From contig CANSDD010000036.1 of assembly GCA_947645535.1 (NCBI GenBank), positions 1 to 14,346 of the forward strand: a stretch of DNA of 14,346 nucleotides, written 5' to 3'. Position numbers and translations under genes: made by a program. The stretch is from an uncultured Mycoplasmatota bacterium. Lineage in GTDB: Bacteria > Bacillota_I > Bacilli_A > RF39 > UBA660. The notes beneath the pieces were generated by a model. That model did not search any database. It was not told the origin of the DNA and saw only the letters and a list, made by a program, of their open reading frames with translations. Within the stretch, counting starts at the first letter, position 1. Each line of letters begins with the position of its first letter. Shown here one piece after another: positions 1 to 5,962 of the stretch.

Positions 1-276
1 CCAAATAATAATGGAGAAGTAATTATATTAAACATTCCAGCACTTACAGAAGAAACAAGAAGAGAATATGTAAAGCAAGCAAAAGGAATTAGTGAGGATG
101 CGAAAATTGCGCTTCGTAATATTAGACAAGATGCTAATAATGATATGAAAAAATTAGAAATACCAGAAGATGATAAGAAAACAGGACAAGAAGATGTACA
201 AGAACTTATCAATAAATATAATAAAATTGTAGATGAAAAATTTAAAGAGAAAGAGACAGAATTAATGAGTGTATAA
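1..276 (+). CDS. frr: Ribosome recycling factor, C-terminal part (5' end outside window)
   Basis: Ribosome recycling factor works with EF-G after termination to split the 70S ribosome and free it for another round. The window opens inside the gene; the visible frame runs 91 codons to a TAA at 274-276. The translated part carries family features: an N-I-P-A-L-T-E-E-T-R-R stretch near the start, then K-Q-A-K-G-I-S-E-D-A-K-I-A-L-R-N-I-R-Q-D, and a charged helical tail ending E-T-E-L-M-S-V. RRF is normally about 185 residues, so roughly the C-terminal half is present, covering the end of the small domain and the last long helix of the three-helix bundle. A terminator follows immediately. Identification rests on recognising the conserved sequence; the start is not visible. 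Confidence 0.95.
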   Translation, partial: PNNNGEVIILNIPALTEETRREYVKQAKGISEDAKIALRNIRQDANNDMKKLEIPEDDKKTGQEDVQELINKYNKIVDEKFKEKETELMSV

Positions 277-301
277 GGACAATAAAATATTGTTCTTTTT
301 C
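277..301 (+). terminator. Intrinsic terminator after frr
   Basis: Directly after the frr stop, GGACAATA (277-284) pairs with TATTGTTC (288-295), including one G-T wobble, around a three-base loop, and TTTTT follows. This ends the frr transcript. Its T-run lies directly against the -35 box of the next promoter, so the two transcription units are packed with no spare sequence. Confidence 0.7.
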
Positions 302-330
302 TTGATATAGATATTTTTTGGGAGTAAAAT
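302..330 (+). promoter_or_regulatory. Sigma-A-type promoter for the pilin-like gene
   Basis: A -35 box TTGATA (302-307) and a -10 box TAAAAT (325-330) are separated by 17 bases, close to the housekeeping consensus. Transcription would begin near 337, giving a 5' leader of about 18 bases that contains only the ribosome-binding site AGGTG (342-346) before GTG 355. This makes the gene an independent unit. Confidence 0.6.
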
Positions 331-354
331 AAAATAAGAATAGGTGTGGTATAT

Positions 355-2982
355 GTGATAAAAAGAGGATTTACATTAATAGAGTTATTAGCAGTTTTAG
401 TAATAGTTAGTATTATTGGACTTATAGTAGTTCCTATTATATTAAATATTGTGGAAAAGGCTAGAAAAAGTGCCTTTTTAGATAGTGCATATGGAATTAT
501 GGAATCTGCCGAGCTTTATTATACAACTTCTTTTCTTTTTGATGATAAGCCAACTCGAACTTTTATATTTCCTGATGATAAAGAATTATCATTTAGTGGA
601 AAAAGACCGAAAAGTGGATATGTGCAAATAAGTAATGAAGGCAGAGTTGAATTACAATTATATAATGGAAAATGGTGTGCATATAAAAGTTATTATGCAA
701 CTACTATTCATTTAGAAGAAGGAACTTGTACAGATTTTAAAGGAAATATTGTAATTGATGAAGAGAAAACGACTTATTTTAAAGGTGAAATGATAGATAT
801 TTTAAAGGGAGTAACATCATATGATAATGAAAATAATGAAACAGTAGATAATATTGGATATCATGGAAATGTAGATAGAAAGAAACCTGGAGAATATCAT
901 ATAACATATTATTTAAAAGATGATGAAAATGTTGAGGCTGAAAAAACATTTGTTATATTAGATGAAAGGTATCATGTGGATTTTGATTATACTGGAGGAG
1001 TACAGAGATTTGAAGCTCTTTATGACGGTTTGTATGAAATAGAAGTTTGGGGAGCAGCAGGAGGAAGAGAAGATGATACTCCTTATGGATATGGAGCTTA
1101 TACCAAAGGTACCATTCATTTAAAAAAAGGAGATACATTTTATGTTTATGTAGGAGAAAAAGGAAAAAATAAACGGGAAGTATCCTTCAATGGTGGAGGA
1201 TATGGTGGATATGGTTCTCCATATGGTTATTCAGGAGGAGGCGCTTCTGATATTCGCCTTATTGATGGTGATTGGGACAATTTAGAAAGTTTAAAATCAA
1301 GAGTTATGGTCGCTGGAGGCGGAGGTGGAGTCGCTAATGCAACATATAATACAGCAGGTGGTCAAAGTTATGCTGGAACTTTAACTGGATATAGTGGAGG
1401 ATATTATCAAGGGCATCCTTACAATAATCAGGACGGAAAAGGTGGAACGCAAACTTCTGGTGGTGAGAAAGGAAACAATGTACATAATGGAACTGGAACA
1501 CCTTATTCAGGTAGTTTTGGAATCGGTGGAAATAATAATTCTGTATCTCATGGCTTAGGTGCAGGTGGAGGCGGCGGTGGCTATTATGGTGGCGGCGCTG
1601 GAGGAGCTACTCAAAATGGCGGAGCTGGTCAGGGTGGAGGAGGAGGTTCTTCTTTCATCTCTGGATATAAAGGGGTTAATGCAATTAATGAAGATGGTTC
1701 TCCATCTGGTCAATCCAACCATTATTCTGGTATTACATTTAGAAATACCTTAATGTTGAGTGGAAGAGAAGAAATGCCAAATCCAAGAGGAGAAGGAAAT
1801 ATTTCTGGAAATGATGATAATGGATATGTAAAATTTACATTATTACATGATATTGAAGATCAGGCGACGGTTTATTTATTAGGAGATGAACAAATAATTC
1901 AACAAAATGATACTTTTGAAGATCCTGGATATGAAATTGTATTGGGAAATTCTCCAAGTGGAATAATGTATCATGTTGATGTAAATGATGACGCGAAAGA
2001 CACTCTTTGGAATCTGAGGACAATTACCTATCAACTTTATGATGATCAAAATAAATTGATAGAAACAAAACAAAGAAAAGTATTGCATGTTTCAGATTTT
2101 ACATATGACTATACTGGAAACTATGAAACTTTTACGATTCCTTATACTGGAACTTATCAAATAGAATTATGGGGAGCAGCAGGAGGAACTTATGAAGGAA
2201 TAGAACAATTTAGTAAAGGGGGATATACAAAAGGAAATATAACTTTAACAAAAGGACAAAAATTATATGTTTATGTAGGAGAAAAAGGAACTATAATCAG
2301 TAGATCTACAACCTTTAATGGTGGAGGTTCAGGTGGATTAGGAGGAACTTATGGAGCATCAGGAGGAGGAGCTACAGATATACGTCTTGTAAGTGGTGAT
2401 TGGGATAATATAGATAGCCTAAAATCTAGAATCATGGTTGCTGGAGGAGGCGGAGGCTCTGCTATAGAAACTTATACAAGTGCAGGAGGCGGAAGCTATG
2501 CAGGTGGATTACAAGGCTATAGTGGAGGATATTATAGTGGGCATGCATATAATAACCAAGATGGAAAAGGAGGTTCTCAAACATCAGGTGGGTTAAAGGG
2601 AAATAACATTTATGGTGGAACTGGAACACCTTATTCAGGTAGTTTTGGAATAGGTGGAAATAACGATTCTGTTTCTGATGGAATAGGAGCTGGAGGCGGA
2701 GGCGGAGGTTACTATGGAGGCGGAGCAGGAGGAGCTACGAAATCAGGAGGTTCTGGCCAAGGTGGAGGAGGAGGTTCGTCCTTCATATCTGGTCATATAG
2801 GATGTAATGCCATAGATAATGATGGGAATCCTTCGGGGCAACCAAACCATTATTCAGGTATTATATTTAAAAATACTTTAATGCTAAGTGGAAGAGAAGA
2901 AATGCCAAATCCAAGAGGAGAAGGAAATATTTCTGGAAATGATGATAATGGATATGTAAAAATTAAATTTATCTCTTTTTAA
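355..2982 (+). CDS. Pilin-like (class III signal) surface protein with two tandem Ig-like/glycine-rich units
   Basis: Predicted 875-residue exported protein. The first residues, M-I-K-R-G followed by F-T-L-I-E-L-L, form a type IV prepilin signal: prepilin peptidase would cut after Gly5, and Glu at mature position 5 is present. A hydrophobic helix follows to about residue 28. After a pilin-like head come an Ig-like/DUF5011-type segment (about 131-203), a glycine-rich domain (about 210-493), a second Ig-like segment (about 501-577; G-D-E-Q-I-I-Q-Q-N-D-T-F-E-D-P-G-Y is typical) and a second glycine-rich domain (about 586-869). Each glycine domain opens with a beta-rich W-G-A-A-G-G / Y-V-Y-V-G-E-K-G part and ends in poly-Gly stretches, resembling the bacterial glycine-rich family and the ALK/LTK receptor glycine-rich region. 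GTG 355 is preferred over in-frame GTG 346 because AGGTG lies 8 bases upstream of it and the leader length suits prepilins. At about five times normal pilin size it may be a surface or tip adhesin; function is inferred. Confidence 0.8.
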   Translation: MIKRGFTLIELLAVLVIVSIIGLIVVPIILNIVEKARKSAFLDSAYGIMESAELYYTTSFLFDDKPTRTFIFPDDKELSFSGKRPKSGYVQISNEGRVELQLYNGKWCAYKSYYATTIHLEEGTCTDFKGNIVIDEEKTTYFKGEMIDILKGVTSYDNENNETVDNIGYHGNVDRKKPGEYHITYYLKDDENVEAEKTFVILDERYHVDFDYTGGVQRFEALYDGLYEIEVWGAAGGREDDTPYGYGAYTKGTIHLKKGDTFYVYVGEKGKNKREVSFNGGGYGGYGSPYGYSGGGASDIRLIDGDWDNLESLKSRVMVAGGGGGVANATYNTAGGQSYAGTLTGYSGGYYQGHPYNNQDGKGGTQTSGGEKGNNVHNGTGTPYSGSFGIGGNNNSVSHGLGAGGGGGGYYGGGAGGATQNGGAGQGGGGGSSFISGYKGVNAINEDGSPSGQSNHYSGITFRNTLMLSGREEMPNPRGEGNISGNDDNGYVKFTLLHDIEDQATVYLLGDEQIIQQNDTFEDPGYEIVLGNSPSGIMYHVDVNDDAKDTLWNLRTITYQLYDDQNKLIETKQRKVLHVSDFTYDYTGNYETFTIPYTGTYQIELWGAAGGTYEGIEQFSKGGYTKGNITLTKGQKLYVYVGEKGTIISRSTTFNGGGSGGLGGTYGASGGGATDIRLVSGDWDNIDSLKSRIMVAGGGGGSAIETYTSAGGGSYAGGLQGYSGGYYSGHAYNNQDGKGGSQTSGGLKGNNIYGGTGTPYSGSFGIGGNNDSVSDGIGAGGGGGGYYGGGAGGATKSGGSGQGGGGGSSFISGHIGCNAIDNDGNPSGQPNHYSGIIFKNTLMLSGREEMPNPRGEGNISGNDDNGYVKIKFISF
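1759..1833 (+). repeat. 75-bp exact direct repeat, copy 1
   Basis: This stretch is identical base for base to 2887-2961. It encodes the end of the first glycine-rich domain (S-G-R-E-E-M-P-N-P-R-G-E-G-N-I-S-G-N-D-D...). The copies are 1128 bp apart, a whole number of codons. The flanking domain copies align at the same offset but differ at many silent sites, so this block is unusually well conserved. Confidence 0.9.
2887..2961 (+). repeat. 75-bp exact direct repeat, copy 2
   Basis: Second copy of the repeat at 1759-1833, at the end of the second glycine-rich domain and just before the stop codon at 2980-2982. A further shared stretch of about 35 bp (1489 onward and 2617 onward) lies at the same 1128-bp offset, so the whole domain duplication has no net insertion or deletion. 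Confidence 0.9.
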
Positions 2983-2983
2983 A

Positions 2984-3058
2984 CTTGCTTTTGAAGAAGT
3001 TTTGTGTGATGAAATTCCTCAAAAATATAGATTATATAGTGAATTTATGATAATATAA
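2984..3058 (+). other. Short open stretch, possible coding remnant
   Basis: In the same frame as the downstream pseudogene there is an open stretch reading K-L-A-F-E-E-V-L-C-D-E-I-P-Q-K-Y-R-L-Y-S-E-F-M-I-I before TAA at 3056-3058. It has no start codon with a ribosome-binding site, and it begins where the pilin-like gene ends. It looks more protein-like than random AT-rich DNA and could be the 3' tail of a deleted gene, but stretches this short also arise by chance. Confidence 0.2.
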
Positions 3059-3082
3059 TAGATAATGAGGGAGGATTTATTG

Positions 3083-3928
3083 ATGTCAATTATAAGTGAA
3101 GATACAAATAGATATTTAGAAATGTTTGTAGGTAAGCAATTTAAAGAGCATAATTTTGTAGCAACTTTATTACCATTATTATTCTAAAATGGTGTTTGTA
3201 AAATAGATGAAAGAAAGTTAGAAGAAAAATTATTTTACTATTATAAAAATCCAGAATTTAGATAATTATTTCAAGATATTGGTATAGAAAATTTACCAAG
3301 TCATAAAGCAGTGAATCTCCATGAAGGATTCTATTTGGAAAAATATTTTGGAAAAGGTATTCAGTTTGATCAATTACATAGTGATATTTTAACTTTGGCA
3401 TATGCTAAAGATATTGACTTTTCATTAAGTGAGCAACGTTTAAGTGAAAATGGAAAATTAAAAATAAGACAAATGGCAGAAGAATTAGCGGCTAGATATA
3501 AAACAGAACGAAAGAGTAAAGTAAGGTTAAATATTTATGGAGTTAATCCAAATTACCATTATCAGTTGATACACGGAATACGTTATAGTAATATACTTGG
3601 ATTTGAATTAATTACTGATGGAGATATTTTAGAAATAAATCCTCAAACTATGAAAGGATTTGAATATTATTATACAAGTCCAATTAACCCAAATGAAGCA
3701 GTTCAACTAGAAAATAATAAAGTTGTTTATGTAAGTTTAGAGCATGCGACTTATGCCATTATGCAAGGAGTGTGTGATGGAAAAATTCGTTATTGCAATG
3801 TTAATACCCAAATATTAGATGAGAAAAGATTAAAGAAAATTAGTAATTTAGCTAATAAAAAATACGAAAAAGATGAATATGCATTGACAGATGAAGAACC
3901 GTATGTCAGAAAGTTAGTTTTAAAATAA
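3083..3928 (+). pseudogene. Gene of unknown function broken by two in-frame TAA codons
   Basis: ATG 3083 sits 7 bases after a strong ribosome-binding site (GGGAGGA, 3069-3075). The frame then runs to TAA 3926-3928, interrupted only by TAA at 3185-3187 (codon 35) and TAA at 3263-3265 (codon 61). Protein-like sequence continues in the same frame through both stops, with no frameshift, so the intact product would have been about 281 residues. The downstream 205-codon open part could start at GTG 3311, but no ribosome-binding site precedes it. Both stops could come from CAA (Gln) by a single C-to-T change. I do not recognise the family: the sequence looks soluble and mixed alpha/beta, with no signal peptide or membrane helix. 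Other genes here stop normally at TAA, so codon reassignment is unlikely. Recent decay or assembly error are the alternatives. Confidence 0.7.
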
Positions 3929-3965
3929 AAAGTTATAACTTTTTATAGTCTTGAAAATGCAAAGG

Positions 3966-3990
3966 AAGTACAATAAAATTTGTACTTTTT
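3966..3990 (+). terminator. Intrinsic terminator after the pseudogene
   Basis: AAGTACAA (3966-3973) pairs perfectly with TTGTACTT (3980-3987) around a six-base loop, followed by more T residues. An 8-bp AT-rich palindrome (AAAAAGTT / AACTTTTT, just after 3928) lies upstream but has too small a loop to be a convincing hairpin. Confidence 0.65.
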
Positions 3991-4000
3991 AATTATTTTA

Positions 4001-4029
4001 TTTACAAAGATTGGAAATATGTATATAAT
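4001..4029 (+). promoter_or_regulatory. Sigma-A-type promoter for the AI-2E/PerM-family gene
   Basis: TTTACA (4001-4006), a 17-base spacer and a perfect TATAAT (4024-4029). Expected transcription start is near 4036, right at the ribosome-binding site GAGGTGAG (4036-4043), so the leader would be only about 12 bases. Confidence 0.7.
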
Positions 4030-4047
4030 AAATATGAGGTGAGACTA

Positions 4048-5187
4048 ATGTTTCGCAGAGGAAATGATAAAGAACTAAATATGAAAAATGTAAATGAAGT
4101 AGTATTATTATCTAAGAAAATTTTACACATTTCTTATTTTTTAATTATTATAGCAGGGGCATTTGTAGCTATAAAAGTAGTAAAAGAATTAAAAATTTGG
4201 GACTTTATGATTGAATTACTTTCTATAGTAGCACCACTTTTTATAGGAATCTTTATTGCATGGTTATTTGATCCAGCTGTTAAATGGTTTCAAAAAAAAG
4301 GAATTAAAAGAATGATTGGTTCCCTTATTATGTATCTTTTATTTATAAGTTGTTTATTGATTATTATTTGTTCTATTATTCCAGTTTTATCTAATCAAAT
4401 TAATGATTTTACAAAAACACTTCCAGGAATATTTGATACTGTAAAAATATGGATAGATGATTTATTTAATAAATTATCTTCGATTAAAGAATTGGATGTG
4501 GATTCTTTTAAGGTTGATTTATTTGCTAGAGTAGAAGAAATTGGAACTTCACTTGCACAAGATTTACCAACTATTTTAGTAGATATTGGAAAATCCATAT
4601 TTGGATTTTTGGGAGTATTTTTAATCGGAATGGTAATTGGCTTTTTCTTATTAGTTGGATTTGAAAATGTTGATGAGACAATTATTACTATTTTTCCGCA
4701 TAAAATGCAGGCTAATGCAAAAGAGTTAATTTCTGAAATAGATAATTCATTAAGACGATTTGTAAGAGGTGCACTTTTAGATTCTACATTTGTATTTATT
4801 ATTACATCGATTGGTTTATGGATTGTTGGGTTAAAAGCACCATTATTATTTGGATTATTTTGCGGACTTACTAATGTTATTCCATATGCTGGACCTTATA
4901 TTGGAGGAGCACCAGCAGTATTAGTTGGATTTGCACAATCTCCAACAATCGGTATTTTAACACTCGTAATCATCGCAGTCATACAAGTATTAGAAGGTAA
5001 CTTTATACAACCCGTTATTATGAGTAAAACAACCAAACTACATCCAGTTACCATTATGTTAGGATTACTAATATTTGGTCATTTCTGGGGAATCTTAGGA
5101 ATGTTAGTTTCTACTCCAATTATTTCAGTTTTTAAATCAATTATCTTATTTTTTGATGAAAAATATGATATACTAGATTTTAATTAA
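4048..5187 (+). CDS. AI-2E transporter / PerM (TqsA, YdiK) family membrane protein
   Basis: A 379-residue polytopic membrane protein of the AI-2E family, whose members are reported as autoinducer-2 exporters, Na+/H+ antiporters or permeases of unknown substrate. Hydrophobic helices occur near residues 26-47, 54-75, 89-113 and 185-205, then four or more from about 243 to 368. Between the early and late groups lies the hydrophilic stretch typical of the family (about 115-180). The late region has the family motifs N-V-I-P-Y-A-G-P-Y-I-G-G (about 276-287) and E-G-N-F-I-Q-P-V-I-M-S-K (about 316-327), followed by L-H-P-V-T-I-M-L. Length is typical. ATG 4048 is chosen over in-frame GTG 4039 because GAGGTGAG lies just upstream of it and overlaps the alternative. 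It is a single-gene unit with its own promoter. The transported substrate cannot be read from sequence. Confidence 0.9.
   Translation: MFRRGNDKELNMKNVNEVVLLSKKILHISYFLIIIAGAFVAIKVVKELKIWDFMIELLSIVAPLFIGIFIAWLFDPAVKWFQKKGIKRMIGSLIMYLLFISCLLIIICSIIPVLSNQINDFTKTLPGIFDTVKIWIDDLFNKLSSIKELDVDSFKVDLFARVEEIGTSLAQDLPTILVDIGKSIFGFLGVFLIGMVIGFFLLVGFENVDETIITIFPHKMQANAKELISEIDNSLRRFVRGALLDSTFVFIITSIGLWIVGLKAPLLFGLFCGLTNVIPYAGPYIGGAPAVLVGFAQSPTIGILTLVIIAVIQVLEGNFIQPVIMSKTTKLHPVTIMLGLLIFGHFWGILGMLVSTPIISVFKSIILFFDEKYDILDFN
5166..5174 (+). promoter_or_regulatory. Extended -10 promoter candidate for the T-box transcript
   Basis: TGATATACT fits an extended -10 box (TGnTATAAT) and lies inside the last codons of the upstream membrane-protein gene. 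The matching -35 position (TTATTT near 5146) is weak. Transcription would begin near 5181, just before T-box Stem I. No better promoter is visible between there and the leader. Confidence 0.4.
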
Positions 5188-5195
5188 TGCATTGA

Positions 5196-5380
5196 GAAAG
5201 ATTAGTACACAATATTTGTTTTGGTAGAGAACTTGTGGTTGGTGAAAACAAGGAAATAAAATTGTGGAAGCTCCTTTTGAGTGTAGGTAATAACTACCGG
5301 ATAAGAATCCGTTATCAAAAAAAGAAGCAATTAGGATGGTACCACGGTTTTTCGTTCCTAGAAAAATACGTGGTTTTTCT
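5196..5380 (+). ncRNA. T-box riboswitch leader, probably tRNA-Ala specific
   Basis: Leader RNA that binds uncharged tRNA and then lets transcription proceed. Stem I base: TACAC (5206-5210) pairs with GTGTA (5281-5285). An AGAGA motif lies at 5226-5230, and the likely specifier is GCT (5270-5272), an alanine codon, in the 3' side of the specifier loop. Hairpins GGTA/TACC (5286-5298) and CGGAT/ATCCG (5298-5311) follow, the latter being Stem III. The conserved T-box is at 5329-5347 (AGGATGGTACCACGG). Its TGGT bulge (5337-5340) would pair with tRNA ending ACCA, that is, discriminator A, as in tRNA-Ala. The antiterminator TAGGA (5332-5336) / TCCTA (5356-5360) competes with the terminator. The specifier call leans partly on alaS lying downstream; the T-box class itself is clear. 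Confidence 0.93.
5341..5380 (+). terminator. T-box regulated terminator
   Basis: ACCACG (5341-5346) pairs with CGTGGT (5369-5374), with an inner TTTTT/AAAAA extension (5348-5352 / 5362-5366), and a T-run follows. It shares bases with the T-box antiterminator, so only one of the two can form. When alanine is plentiful this hairpin should stop transcription before the kinase-like gene and alaS. Confidence 0.85.
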
Positions 5381-5404
5381 ATATTTTTAGAGAGGATTGA
5401 TAAA

Positions 5405-5962
5405 ATGAATTTAAAAGAAAAACAACCAAAAATTTATATTATATGTGGAAAAGCAAGACATGGAAAAGATACCATTGCTGAAATGATTAGAAACTACTAT
5501 TTAGAAAAAAAATATGATGTTTTGAACTTACAATATAGTAGTTACATTAAAGAATATGCTAAAAAAATTAGTAATTGGGATGGAAGTGAAGAGAGTAAAC
5601 CAAGAGAATTATTACAACAATTAGGAACCAATATCATTAGAGATAAAATCGATGAAGCATTTTTTGTAAAAAAACTGGTAGATGACATTAAAGTATATTC
5701 TTTTTTCTTTGATGTACTAACCATTTCCGATGCAAGATTTAAATTAGAAGTTGATACTCCTAGAGATAATTTTGAAGATGTCGTGATTATTCATGTAGTT
5801 CGTCCAAATTTTGATAATGGGCTTACAGAAGAACAAAAAATGCATCGTACAGAAATTGATTTAGATGATTATGAGAATTATGACTATACCATTACCAATG
5901 ATGGAACATTAGAAGAATTAGAAGAAAAAGTTAGAAACATAGTAGAACAGGAGATGGAATAA
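5405..5962 (+). CDS. Deoxynucleoside monophosphate kinase-like P-loop protein
   Basis: A 185-residue P-loop kinase of the type annotated as deoxynucleotide monophosphate kinase, best known from phages, which transfers phosphate from ATP to dNMPs. The Walker A loop is G-K-A-R-H-G-K-D-T (residues 15-23). Other family-like segments are Y-I-K-E-Y-A-K-K-I, W-D-G-S-E-E-S-K-P-R-E-L-L-Q-Q-L-G-T, I-S-D-A-R-F and a C-terminal D-Y-T-I-T-N-D-G-T-L-E-E-L. ATG 5405 is chosen because GAGAGGA (5390-5396) precedes it by 8 bases; the frame stays open back to 5336, but that part lies in the T-box terminator. It is the first gene behind the T-box, and its TAA overlaps the alaS ATG by one base (TAATG). Dephospho-CoA kinase is a related alternative. 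True substrate unknown. Confidence 0.8.
   Translation: MNLKEKQPKIYIICGKARHGKDTIAEMIRNYYLEKKYDVLNLQYSSYIKEYAKKISNWDGSEESKPRELLQQLGTNIIRDKIDEAFFVKKLVDDIKVYSFFFDVLTISDARFKLEVDTPRDNFEDVVIIHVVRPNFDNGLTEEQKMHRTEIDLDDYENYDYTITNDGTLEELEEKVRNIVEQEME

Noticed and set aside
1559..1753. Open frame overlapping the glycine-rich domain on the + strand
   Set aside because: It is a shadow of GGN-rich codons of the real gene, with no ribosome-binding site and low-complexity content.
1308..2790. CRISPR array or tandem DNA repeat in the glycine-rich region
   Set aside because: The repetition is codon-level (Gly codons) within an open frame, with no regular repeat-spacer pattern.
3185..3265. Reassigned stop codons (TAA read as an amino acid)
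   Set aside because: Most intact genes here end in TAA at family-typical lengths, with TGA and TAG also used as stops, so the standard code applies.
3311..3928. A separate 205-residue gene starting at GTG 3311
   Set aside because: No ribosome-binding site precedes it and it continues in the same frame as ATG 3083, which has an excellent one, so it is treated as the 3' part of a broken gene.
5336..5404. Earlier in-frame start for the kinase-like gene at 5336
   Set aside because: That stretch is the T-box sequence and terminator hairpin; the ribosome-binding site at 5390-5396 and the family-like N-terminus point to ATG 5405.
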